Assembly (NCBI GenBank): GCA_964023275.1
Contig: OZ029921.1
Location: forward strand, 14,549,306 to 14,613,305
DNA from: Norana najaformis
Taxonomy: Eukaryota > Annelida > Clitellata > Crassiclitellata > Hormogastridae
Reading direction: 5' to 3'
DNA length: 64,000 nucleotides
The position numbers were made by a program, and so were the translations under genes. The notes under the pieces are model-generated. The model saw only the letters and a list, made by a program, of their open reading frames with translations. It was not told the DNA's origin and did no database searches. Positions 1 through 10,039 of the stretch are shown one piece after another; the stretch's first letter is position 1, and every line of letters starts with the position of its first letter.

Positions 1-785
1 TATGATATGTAGACTGAAAGAGAGATAGAACACATAATGTCATTATATTATCAGCAGCATATACCCTAAAGGGCAGATTCTGTTGAATGAAACTTATGAT
101 ATGTAGACTGAAAGAGAGAAATCGATTAGTGAGTTGGAAGTTAAATGAGTTTGCATACGATTCATAATTACCCGTTCAAGAATTTTAGATGCAGAATTCA
201 AAGTTGAGATGGGTCTGTAATTAGACAGGAAGCCGGGGTCGAGAGAAGGTTTCTTTAACAGAGGATGAACTATAGCAAGGGTAGAAGCAGATGGAAAGGA
301 TCCTTCATGCAATGAGAAATTGATTATTGATGTAACTATTGAACCTACGGCATCACAGCAGCACCCGTTCAGAAGAGATGTAGGAATGGTATTAAGGAGG
401 CATTTTTTGCTAGGTGAAGAAAACACGAGTCTGCAAAACCTCTTCAAGACTTGCTGACTTAAAGTAATCAATGAGAGAAGGTGAAGAATTAGGATAAAGA
501 AATTTATCACATACCGAGTAACCAACAAATTTCAGCCTTATACCAGGAACTTTATTTGCAAAGAAGGTCAAGAATTTGCTTGCAAGCTCTTGGGTAGCCG
601 AGAACACACCAGAGCGATAAAATTTACTTCTCTCTGTGTAATAATTTATTCGAAATCATCGACAGGGTTTTTGGTGATGCAGAACTGATAAGTTTTTAAA
701 TCCCAAGGGATCAAATACACCTCGGGAAACTGACTAGCTACATCATCCTTAACTATTTTAGAAGCGAAGGAAATAAAATATTCAA
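1..785 (-). mobile_element. 5'-truncated LINE, reverse transcriptase N-terminal part
   Basis: On the minus strand 94..528 encodes VHPLLKKPSLDPGFLSNYRP then ISTLNSASKILERVIMNRMQ, the RT-0 to RT-1 segment of L2/CR1-like non-LTR elements. Upstream pieces (410..785) contain ELASKFLTFFANKV, like the linker before the RT in the same group. The reading frame changes between pieces, so the copy is dead. Near the left edge a 25-bp word beginning TATGATATGTAGACTG occurs at 1 and again at 95. Confidence 0.75.
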
Positions 786-791
786 GTAGTA

Positions 792-950
792 CAGTGGCGG
801 ATTTAGCTATGTGCGTTGGGGCAGTTCGTCCCCCCGCGCCCATCTTGGTTATATGCTGGCGCCCCTCAGACCAAACCCGTGCATGGTGGACTGCCAGAAT
901 GTGGTGCCTCTCTGCAAATCCTCTCGTCCCCCCCCACTCAAGCGATCTTG
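792..950. mobile_element. hAT-type terminal fragment (CAGTGGCGGATTTAG end)
   Basis: Starts with CAGTGGCGGATTTAGC, the common first bases of one hAT group, followed by the C-rich CGCCCCCC subterminal pattern usual in these ends. I do not see the matching right end, so the copy is broken and the right limit is approximate. Confidence 0.5.
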
Positions 951-1029
951 GAGCTGCCAGTGAAGCAGTGACTCGTAGAAGGAGGAGAATGAAGACCAAA
1001 GTGAATGGAGAAGGGCGTACGTGACTGAC

Positions 1030-1203
1030 CTTTGGTAGACGTGACCTTGATTGACGTGATCCTCGACATCGGCCATTGCTCGGACGTGAAGCGGTGAATG
1101 AGGTAGGGCTCCGTGGACCATTGGGAGTCCGAAGTAAGCGAGAGCTGCGTTGAGCAATGCAACGACCATCAGATCCCAGTGATAGGCAGGACCCTTCTTC
1201 AAC
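1030..1203 (-). CDS. SLC4A11: SLC4A11 exon, HSPLHVRA segment (last seen in window)
   Basis: Encodes RLKKGPAYHWDLMVVALLNA, ALAYFGLPMVHGALPHSPLH, then VRAMADVEDHVNQGHVYQR, against human [40 protein letters not shown] and VRALALVEERVENGHIYD. Acceptor GGTTAG|G, donor CAAAG|GTCAGT, phases 2 to 2. The next exon would begin near human VKETRLTSLG and must lie left of position 1. Confidence 0.97.
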
Positions 1204-1739
1204 CTAACCAACCAACAGAACACTGCAGTCCAATCTGGTGTTATTGGCTGCATGCTTAAGCATTTTAAACGGTGTATTTTGAACCATCCTTCCTACAAAT
1301 TTGAAACCCTGCAAATTTGAAACCATTTATTTGATTGCATTAAAATTTGACGTCACGACTGACTATGTTTGCGTGTGTATCTCTACCTGGGTATATATAG
1401 CTTGAGAGCAATCGATAGCGCCAACAACGAAATCCAGGAATATACATAACGGTGTTTGTCTTTTACTATTTATATGTATATATACACAAACAAGTGTGCA
1501 CTATAAATGCTTGGACCTATATTTACAGACCACAGTTCTGATGTGTGTGCGAGGATGTGCCTTTTCTTGGTGAGTCCGTTCATAATGGGCAAACCATCTG
1601 TTCTTACACTCCACCCTTCAGGTTACACGTGGTCAACGGCAAGGTTCGAAGTGTACGGGAGCTCAATATTTGCTTGTTTACGTTTCGATTTTTATCGTAA
1701 TGCCGTCAACTGCTGGGTCTGCATCCCTACCACCGATAT

Positions 1740-1885
1740 CAGGCCAATCATCCTCTGGTCAATAACCCCCGGCCAATGACTCCAGGCCAATAGCCCCGTA
1801 AGATAAACTCCCCGGGCAATAACCCACATGGACAATAACCTCCAGAAAAATAGCCCAAGTTGAAAAACTCTGGCCAGTAACCCCC
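1740..1885. repeat. degenerate GGCCAATAACCCC repeats
   Basis: About eight imperfect copies of a 15-20 bp unit around CAATAACCCC or CAATAGCCCC, with variable spacing. No coding or structural role is visible. Confidence 0.6.
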
Positions 1886-2267
1886 AAATATAAAGTGCAT
1901 TAAAGTGTGATAAATAGATTGGCCAGGGATTATTACCCTAGAAACACTATCCTATCACTACCCTATCACTATCGTACCTGGCGGAAGATTGTGTACTTTA
2001 TCAGTTTCGGTATTGTCTCAACTGCGTCCTGGCAAGAATTACGACCTCTAGCATACAGTATAAACGGGAAAATCAAACGGGTCAGGAGCAAGGATAATTG
2101 CCGTCTCCGGCCCAACAGTAGTACATTCTGTGCCTGTTGCACTTCGTGACCCGCAGATATTGCTGAAGAGCTTTCGAAAGTTGCAAAAGATTCGTCTTTC
2201 TATGTTATCTCATTAGTGCCTCTCTACTTCAACGCATTTGCGGCCTATATAGTTACACTAAGTGGGA

Positions 2268-2475
2268 CGCGGTGGTGTAGTGGTATGGTCTGTGGCCTCG
2301 TAACCAAATGGTCGCGGGTTCGAATCTGCCTCAAGCCACTGCGTGGCGACCTTGGAAAAATTGCTCACCCACAACTGTCTGTGAGGAAGGCAACGGGAAA
2401 CCACCTCTCATCTCATCCCCGAGTGACGTAAAGCCTATTGGACCTGCCTTCGGACAGATAACTCATCATTATCAT
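2268..2475 (+). mobile_element. tRNA-derived SINE
   Basis: Has a tRNA-like head with an A box (GTGGTGTAGTGGT) and a B box (GCGGGTTCGAATCTGCC) at proper spacing, followed by a body and an ATCATC tail. The body carries the word GGCAACGGGAAACCACCT, shared with 52472..52492. It is a SINE rather than a tRNA gene, because the acceptor stem does not close. Confidence 0.8.
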
Positions 2476-4525
2476 CATCATTGTCATCATCATCATAGTT
2501 ACACTATATTGTGTTTTACAGAACGACTTATAGTAATAATTCACTCATTCTTACCCCGCGAAGTATTTTTTACATTAACCTAAAGCATGAATCGTGCAAT
2601 TACGGACCCATCAAGTAAATGTTAGTTTCAAATGAGTAACGCTGTATGTATGTATCTAAACATTCATATAGCGCCTTTAAAAAGGAGCTCACAAAGGAGC
2701 TGAAACACGGTTACCTAACAGATGTTAAAGTTATACCATGAGTTATTTTCGTCAGTAGAGTTCCCATTTTCAGTGAGTACTGTTCTAGAAGGACAGTCCA
2801 ATGCACATAAAAAACGATTTCTGATGTGATGTATGGCAACATGGAACCAACATGTCCCCACGCGCTGATCAGCGCAGTGGTTGTCGTCCACCAGCTGGGT
2901 TGATACATTAACACAGAGCACCCTGATGAATTCTGGAACAGAACCGACCGTCGGTGCCCGGTCGAAGAGGGGGCTTTTCAATTTGAGTTTATCCTCAAGC
3001 GGGAGCCACTGCAGATGGAAGGGGGCAGCATAGTTGTTAAAAACGCTAATTAGAAGTGGTTACCGTTAGTAGGTTTCGGGGTTAAACTGTTCATAGCTCA
3101 GCATGATATGATAAGCTATAAACTCTTTATTTTTTTAACAGCTACAGCAGCATACCAGGCATAATTTAAATTTATAGAGTCTCTGTGTATTAGCATTGTA
3201 CTGTACACGAGCTTGTTTTATTTTGTGTTTGTCTTCAAATTCATTAATTCAACCTCTATAGCCATTTATAATATTGACTTTAGATTGTAAGTTGTTCAGG
3301 TTTTATTTAGTTCAAGTTTTTAAATGTAGAATAAAAATCCGAAGAAGTGAATTGAAAGTAGACTACACGTGCCTCTTGCAATAAGTGATACACACGTATT
3401 GGTCTATTTACTTCTTCATGCTTATTTGTAAATTCACATGCTGTAGACTATTCGTTGTATATGAAGATATATAGCATATAAAGCTCTGCAGAATTCAAGA
3501 TATTGAAAAAATGGTTAATTTGCAGCCAAAGGCTTGACAAGATTTCAGAGTTATTATCAATTTTAATAGACAACAACAACTTAGCAGGAATAACTTTTGT
3601 TCACAGGATCTTTTGTTGTCATCCATCGTCAAGTAAAAGTTATTAACGCAAGTGCCTCTTATGAAAGGCGTCAAACTTAGGGCTCTACATGCACAGTCAA
3701 TAGCAGAGTCGTGTTTTTCATCAAATCTGTTTAGATTAACCACCGAGTCTGATCGAGATATTTATTTAATTACAGAAATATATGCAATTAATTTAGAAAA
3801 CTTTTCAACTCATACATGTTTTCAATTTGAACATTATTAGCTGCCTATTTGGAAATGACAAGTTGAAACATCTGTTATTTTAGATATGTTTTCAATTTAA
3901 TTATATTTACGCTGAGAATGGGAAAACGGAACCATATGATTGAATTAACTAGCTAAATATTTAGAAATTTGAATAAAACTAACATTGTTTTATTAGTGAC
4001 TAAATAGCAAGTAAATTTTATAATATAAGCAATCCCTGTTTAAAATAATGTCACAGTGAAGTTAATACTCTTACAAACTGACTATTAGCGAAAAGGACAA
4101 AAAGGATATACGCTTTCTGCGACAACCCTGCGTTAAGGCCAAATGAGAACATGTCGAACATAAACTAGAGTTAAAATAGATTATAGTTAGTATAATAGTT
4201 AAATGATATCTCTAACCATTTTACTTTTTTAGTTTGGATTATACTTGAATAACAGTTTCCATTAATCAGTGGAGTAATTGTAGGACTTCTATCTGTCCGT
4301 TTACAGTATATTTTCATTTTAAACTTATAGTCAACTGCCTATTTTTAAACGGCAAGTTGAAACATCTGTTGCACTGATATATGTATATTCACAGAGAAGT
4401 GTTCGATCTTTCTATTTAGACTGACACATTTTACAGGGCATAATATTATAAAACTGATTAATGTTATAAAGGTTGTCGTAATAGGTCCTAAGTCTTTAAC
4501 CTGGTCATGACGAAATAGACCTGAC

Positions 4526-4691
4526 CTGTTTTCTGAGCTGTTGACCATTGCTCCTGCGATCGATTGGTCCATGAAAAAGAGCAGAGACAGCGAGAAACCG
4601 AGGAACATCGATCCCATGATGGCCGGCCACGACAACTTCTCGAGCTGCGCTGGGGTGAAGACCTCGCCACTGATCAGCTTAAACTTCTCTA
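4526..4691 (-). CDS. SLC4A11: SLC4A11 exon, LLFFMDQ helix
   Basis: Reads LEKFKLISGEVFTPAQLEKL, SWPAIMGSMFLGFSLSLLFF, then MDQSIAGAMVNSSENR, against human [20 protein letters not shown] and NAPENR. Acceptor TTGATAG|TA is needed for phase; the later AG would give a stop. Donor AACAG|GTCAGG, phases 1 to 2. A 20-bp tandem array begins about 22 nt upstream of the acceptor. Confidence 0.96.
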
Positions 4692-4712
4692 CTATCAACA
4701 CACACCAGCAAG

Positions 4713-5035
4713 CTAAGGCGAGGTAAGTTATAATAAGGCAAGGAAAGTTATAATAAGGCAAGTTAAGTTATAATAAGGCAAGGGAAGTTATAATAAGGCA
4801 AGGAAAGTTATAATAAGGCAAGGGAAGTTATAATAAGGCAAGGAAAGTTATAATAAGGCAAGGAAAGTTATAATAAGGCAAGATAAGTTATAATAAGGCA
4901 AGGCAAGTTAAGTTATAATAAGGCAAGGAAAGTTATAATAAGGCAAGATAAGTTATAATAAGGCAAGGTAAGTTATAATAAGGCAAGGTAAGACAAGGTA
5001 TTTTGTAATAAGGCAAGGCAAGTTATAATGGATTC
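4713..5035. repeat. 20-bp minisatellite beside a splice acceptor
   Basis: About 16 copies of a 20-bp unit, AAGGCAAGGAAAGTTATAAT with small variants, in strict 20-bp phase for most of the array. On the minus strand each unit reads as a pyrimidine run plus TTATTATAAC, and the array ends about 22 nt before the acceptor of the exon at 4526..4691. Confidence 0.95.
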
Positions 5036-5412
5036 GATGGAGGAAGGGCGAAGAGAGTCTTTGGAGTGGCAATGACCGTCAACTATGGAAGGGGTGAACT
5101 ACCTACTAGTTGAGAATGTTGTCAAAACCTCGTAAATAGCATTTTTTGCGAAATGCGTTTTATTAATAAATTACTTGCATCATTGCGCATTTTATGCAAA
5201 GGCTCGAATTCTTTTCACAAATGGAATGAATTCATTCGGCGTATTTTTTCCGTCTTTTGCAACATTTCAATCTGTTGAAATTCATTTAATTTGACATTAC
5301 ATAAGTATAATACAATAATATATTAGTAGTAATAGTGTTCTTGTAACTGCAATTTCGTGAAATACTGTTTTCAATTCCATGCATTCGCAGAATTTCATAA
5401 AATTCAATTACC

Positions 5413-6526
5413 CACTGTAACAAATTTTAATAATTTTTTCCTGGGTAGTAAGTGTTATTTCCTAATTGCGTATGCCTCAAAAGTATAGAAAATGGCTGTT
5501 ATTTCTCAAAAACTTTGGTTTTGTGACTAGGACAGTAATATTCTGAAATTTGCCTACTTTACAAAAACATTCAAGATGAATTCAGTGCTGAGTAAACTTG
5601 GAGTAACTGCTAGAACTTTCTAGAACTTTTGAGAATATTCTAGAACGTCCGAGAACCTTCTGGAACTTTCCAGAAATATATAACTAGCAGTATAAATACA
5701 GTTCAGTTTAGTTGTAGCTGCATAAGTGGATACATATCTAAGATGGTATCAAAAAGGCTGCAAGCATCCGGCAGACGCATTTTGCTATGTCTGCGGTCAA
5801 TTTATCAAGACAAGAGCGAAAAAGTACTCCGTGGAAGCATCTGTGAAGCCTACATGTGAAGCATGCCTGTTGGGGATCAAGACAAACCCTGAGCACCTCA
5901 TTTCACCTGCGAGCACTGCAAAAAATGCTGGAGGTAGATTGAACAATTGATATTCGCTTATGTGGCGACATTTTATGTTATAAAAGTTTTAAAAGTTTGA
6001 AATGTTGTAATTTCACAATTTTTTAAAAGCTTCAAAGTTATCGAACAGCTATGATGTATGAATATGCTGCGAGAATGTCTTATACATTAGTCATGGGGGA
6101 AATACATGTTTTATTATCACAATTTCATTTTATTCAGGATATACTGGACTTTGAACGTCGCTACCAAGGACAGAATAAAGAGAGCAGGATGGGAGACTAC
6201 ATTTGGGGCTGATTCGTAAAATTGATTTACAGTATAATCGTAAATCTCGAAAAAACTACTCACTCCTAAATCGTTTGTGGTCAATTTTGTATAACTGTAG
6301 TGTAAATACATGATAATATTGATTTATATATTGTTATTTTTACTTTATTTGCACGAAAACACGCAAATTCGCCTGTTTCTTCATTGGATATAGGTAAATT
6401 TCGAAATATCGTTGTCCTGGTCACAAAAGCAAAGCTTGAAGGGAATAACAACCATTTTGTATACTTTTGAGGTATAAGCAAGTAAGAAATAACACTACCC
6501 AGGCACAAAAATTGTGTTACTTAGTG
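5413..6526 (+). mobile_element. internally deleted transposon with long terminal inverted repeats
   Basis: The ends are inverted copies of about 110-150 bp. CCTGGGTAGT...GTTATTTC at 5441 pairs with GAAATAACACTACCCAGG near 6486, and the match runs on through CTCAAAAGTATA and AAATGGCTGTTATT. The extreme ends are CACTGTAAC and GTTACTTAGTG. Inside is a promoter-like segment (5611..5700) and a broken coding fragment (about 5735..5950) with CKHPADAFCYVCG and a GDQDK-like segment. I recognise these from a multicopy invertebrate transposon protein of uncertain class. No clear target duplication. It lies antisense inside an SLC4A11 intron. Confidence 0.8.
5611..5700 (+). promoter_or_regulatory. heat-shock-element array with TATA box
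   Basis: Seven decamers in strict 10-bp phase place GAA and TTC alternately with exactly two bases between: GAAct, TTCta, GAAct, TTTga, GAAta, TTCta, GAAcg, TCCga, GAAcc, TTCtg, GAAct, TTCca, GAA. Eleven of the 13 units are perfect. A TATA-like TATATAA follows at about 5677 and TATAAATA at 5691. This is the layout of an HSF1-driven promoter. The transposon coding fragment begins about 40 bp further on. Confidence 0.8.
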
Positions 6527-7488
6527 TTATTAGCCTAATTTCAGTGAGGCAAAATAGAAATTCATTTTATGGCAATTTTTTTCAATTTTTCTAGCTGTTA
6601 ATGATGCTTTCCCCTTCCAGTAAAGTTTCAAGAAACCTACTTATTAGGTTTTGCAAGCCCACCGACTATATATGTATATGTATATATAGGCTTATTGTTG
6701 AATGTTTTGATATTGATTGATGCACTGTCTTGTCAGTTTCTCGTCATTGAAAAATAGTAGTAATATCCCATCTCTTCTCTATGCTGTGGACTAGAATAAA
6801 TGACGTACAAGTGGAAGTTGTGGCATCGTGCACTTGGATCGCGGACTATTAGAAACACAATTATTTCAGAGTAATGGTTTTACCGCAGTATTTACAGGAC
6901 GAGGACTAAACCAAAGACTTGATTGGCAAATATTGGACAGAGCTCTCTATTGTACTGTGATACTAAAGATGACTTCGAAAAGTTGCTTCGTTGATTATGA
7001 GCCGTTGTGTACAGGGCAACAGACAGCTTAAGGACTGATCATCACCATTTAGCGAATAAAATACAATTTTTTATTTTTAACATACAATGTTCTTATGACA
7101 ATAAAACAGCACTGCACCCTGTATAGTCGCAAAAGTACAAACTGCACAAAAGAGCAAAGCTGGAATACGTACTTGAAATATAAAATCAGAGGAAGAACAA
7201 AAACCGATATCGATATCCCAACATTTAATTACAGAAACCGAATTCGGTTTTCTTTTTTACCAAGAAAAACGCTACCGACTTTAAACATCGACACCGATCA
7301 AATTCTAATGAACTCTAGAATTCTCGTTTGAAGGGATCATCGCAGCTCTGTTACGCTGATATTGCTACTGTCCAAATTTTGCGAGCCAGCTGATGTCCTC
7401 GGCATATGTCCGAACTTGTATTTATACCCTAGCATGGATATATGCCACTTATATATTAGTAAAATAGCCGAAAATATAAACCACTTAC

Positions 7489-7595
7489 ATTTGACGTCTT
7501 TGAATACAAATGAGCCGAGTAGTGACATGGCCAGAACTGAAACCGGAAGTGCACAGTCGGCCAGCAGGGCCCTTTTGTTGCTGTTCAGAAAAGGA
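7489..7595 (-). CDS. SLC4A11: SLC4A11 exon, LADCALPVSVLA segment
   Basis: Encodes TPFLNSNKRALLADCALPVS then VLAMSLLGSFVFKDVK, against human [20 protein letters not shown] and VLAFSLISSHGF. Acceptor CTTTTTAG|T, donor AAAT|GTAAGT, phases 2 to 1. Confidence 0.96.
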
Positions 7596-7832
7596 CTAAA
7601 AAGTTACAGGTCAAAAGGGCAAAGGTTAAGAGTACTAATGGAGCATGGATGCTATAGATGTTAATTGTTTAATCACATTAGGCCTACGTTAAGTAGATTT
7701 ACTGGTGATGCGGTAAGCGTGCAGACCCGACAGCTAACGGCAAATATTCCCTTGAATTACCTTAACCAATGGGAATGACAGTCTTCTCTTAGTAAACTGT
7801 ATACTGCATATTTATACTAAACTATGCAGCAG

Positions 7833-7964
7833 CACCATCAGTGCAATTAGCACCGTGCATCAGAGCCATGCTTTAACACCATCAGTGCAATTAGCACCGT
7901 GCATCAGAGCCATGCTTTAACACCATCAGTGCAATTAGCACCGTGCATCAGAGCCATGCTTTAA
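7833..7964. repeat. 44-bp tandem repeat, three copies
   Basis: Three essentially identical 44-bp copies in a row (starts 7833, 7877, 7921), each containing CACCATCAGTGCAATTAGCA and GCATCAGAGCCATGC. In the 567-bp intron between the exons at 7489 and 8163; nothing else is seen in that intron. Confidence 0.95.
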
Positions 7965-8162
7965 CACCTTTACGTTCCGTTATAGACCCGGTGCTTCAAG
8001 TTAAACCATGCAGCATATAGAAAAAAAGGTTGTATGGTTGCACGGTTGTTGGACACGTGATGTCGATTTTGCACTTCAGGCTGAAATAATTTTCAGCTTA
8101 AGATCCGAGCTCTTTTGAATGAGGCTTCCAATAAAAAACAGAGATTGCAGCAAATGACTTAC

Positions 8163-8574
8163 GTTTTCGTGAAGTTATAGAGCGAAAGGCTGAGCCAGAG
8201 AGTTCCAAGCATCAGCAGCAGATAAAGGAGGCTGTTCTCTCGAAGGCATTCACTGGTCGTATTCTTCGTCGCGTATCCCGCATCGATCCTCACAGCAACT
8301 GACGACGACGACGACGACGATGATGATGATGGTGATGATAGTGAAGATGAAGAGGATGAATTATCGATCGTCGTCTGAAGCTCAGTCATCAGAGCATTGG
8401 CAGTAATCGCCAGGCCACGGCTGACTGCACCGCTGACGTCATCTGCTAGGCCACGGTTGACCGAAGTGCTTGCGTCATTTGCCAGCATCGTCGACTCTTT
8501 AACAGATGTCGCCGTCGCCGTTGCCGTCATCGACAGTTTATTGCAGGCGCTCGAAAAATAATTAGTCCTAAAAT
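8163..8574 (-). CDS. SLC4A11: SLC4A11 exon, large extracellular loop and next helix
   Basis: Starts DFRTNYFSSACNKLS (human TVKIFWKYYYGHYLDDY region) and ends in the helix LLYLLLMLGTLWLSLSLYNF, against human LLIMLGTLWLGYTLYQF. In between is an expanded loop. It has a 12-residue near-duplication (..VNRGL A / ..VSRGL A), a serine run broken by Leu and Pro, and two N-glycosylation sequons (DNSS and KNTT). The human loop also carries N-glycans here. The serine run comes from a GAC/GAT microsatellite on the plus strand (8301..8360). The acceptor chosen (GTTTAG|AT) keeps phase; the AG closer to the loop would break it. Donor AAAC|GTAAGT. Confidence 0.92.
8301..8360. repeat. GAC/GAT microsatellite inside a coding exon
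   Basis: (GAC)n(GAT)n with interruptions on the plus strand, read as serine codons on the coding strand. It makes the polyserine part of the SLC4A11 extracellular loop. Confidence 0.9.
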
Positions 8575-9965
8575 CTAAACAATAATTATTCCTAAATCTT
8601 GAAAGTTTCTCTTAAAATCTCGAGATTGCAATAGATCTTTACTGCCGTTTGAGTAGCTTTTCTAGAAAATAAAAGCTAATTTTTATAAATTCTGAAAGAA
8701 GAACAATGCTTTGGAGTCTAAAACTTGTAAAATATGTGTAATTTTCAGTAACAAAGTACCTAAACATTTAAAAATCTGGAAAATAGGTTGCTCTAAAATT
8801 TCAAATAAAATTCATCTTAAATAGGCTATAAAACGATTTAGAATCAAAATTATAGAAGCAACAGTCATTTTCTTAAAACTGAAAACTTACAAATTTCTAA
8901 ATAGGAAACATCGCTTTTATAATCTTAGAAGTTGCCGAAGCTTAAACGCAATAAAGAATTAAATTGTATTCTGCATGGCCAAAGATGAGGAAGGACATTA
9001 AAGAATGGTGCTGGTCATGTGAACAGTTTCAGCTTAGGTCAGGAGAAATGGTTATAGATCGGGTACCGATCACATCGATTTTTCTCATGAGGATATACCT
9101 TTCAGACATCTTGACACGGATTGTACTGGACCGATTGAACCAGAGTTATGGGCTTTAGGTATTGTTTATGATATTGGTATTGTTATAGTTATTATGCTTT
9201 AGGTATTGTTTATGGTATTGGTGTTGTTATTGTTATGCTTTAGGTATTGTTTTACTGTTGCCAATTTATAATATGTACACGACAACAAACAGTGTTTTAC
9301 TTTCAAAGTTAACAGCAACAGCTTTTTGCAATGCATTGTAGGGTTATTTGTTACCGTTGAGGTAGGCCTACCATCGGTCATTTCAAGTGACCAAGGCACA
9401 TATTTTACGACTAGTCTGCTACAAGAATTGAAAAAATTCATGGGGTGCAGTGCAAGTTTCAATACACCGGGTCACCTTGGCGCGTCTGGATTAGTGGAAA
9501 AGCGGAACCAGTCTTTAAGTTAAAAAGGATGTTTCACCATGTGATCGTCTGAAATCCCAGACGATGACATATGTTGTATGTTGATTTACGGTATGAACGC
9601 TGAGGGGAGTACTAAACGCGATATGAGGGTCCCTCCTCATTTGGAGTTTTATGGGAAGGTACACAGAAACCACTGACAATTCTCAAAGAAACATGGTCCA
9701 AAGTAGTTTTGATGCCATCTAAACTGGGACGAAAACCAATAAATCTTTTGAAAGAATCATGAGACAATTACGCGGAATCTATAAAATTTATGGAAATCTA
9801 TGATGAAGAAAAAATCAAATCAATAAGCGGTCAAGAGCAATAAGAGGGAAAAAGAGAAATTGGAGAGAACCGGGAGAAGCCGTGATTGTGATCGCCGAAA
9901 AAGCAAGCACTTTCAGCGTGTAAAATAACTACATACCATAACAAAAGAATGAAATTTCTGCTCAC
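8575..9965. other. SLC4A11 intron
   Basis: AT-rich 8575..8960, then the retroelement fossil (8960..9830), then about 130 bp up to the exon at 9966. No host coding sequence seen. Confidence 0.6.
8960..9830 (+). mobile_element. Ty3/gypsy-type integrase fossil
   Basis: Pieces of an LTR-retrotransposon integrase lie in order: a zinc-binding segment (YSAWPKMRKDIKEWC with CEQ), a core segment (VISSDQGTYFTT and GHLGASGLVEKRNQSL), and a C-terminal segment near 9690. The copy is broken in several places, has no LTRs or other genes left, and looks old. A TTAGGTATTGTTTAT repeat block interrupts it. It lies opposite to SLC4A11. Confidence 0.75.
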
Positions 9966-10039
9966 CGTTAATGACGTCTCTGAAGGCATCGGTTGTAAAA
10001 GTGATTGCCATGAATAGGGCGAATATCTCTTCTGTTGAT
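9966..10039 (-). CDS. SLC4A11: SLC4A11 exon, membrane segment STEEIFALF
   Basis: A 74-nt exon reading RSTEEIFALFMAITFTTDAF then RDVIN, against human [20 protein letters not shown]. Acceptor CTCTAG|A, donor AACG|GTGAGC, phases 2 to 1. The acceptor has a weak pyrimidine tract, but homology and phase agree. Confidence 0.95.

Larger units (their letters stand above)
1204..4525. other. SLC4A11 intron, repeats
   Basis: Holds a degenerate run of GGCCAATAACCCC-like words (1740..1880), a tRNA-SINE (2268..2475), and a short GCGCC tail repeat near 2670. A direct repeat (CAAGTTGAAACATCTGTT with CTGCCTATTT upstream) occurs at 3841..3880 and 4333..4372. The AT-rich rest shows nothing I recognise. Confidence 0.6.
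4692..7488. other. SLC4A11 intron
   Basis: Contains the 20-bp array and the heat-shock transposon listed separately. The parts 5036..5412 and 6527..7488 are AT-rich and show no coding homology or clear repeat that I recognise. Confidence 0.6.

Noticed and set aside
849-1253. Reading the whole open frame 849..1253 as one exon
   Set aside because: Homology ends at VYQR, exactly at a strong donor (1030); beyond it the frame enters a hAT fragment.
2268-2340. Possible functional tRNA gene
   Set aside because: A and B boxes are good, but the acceptor stem does not pair and a SINE body follows.
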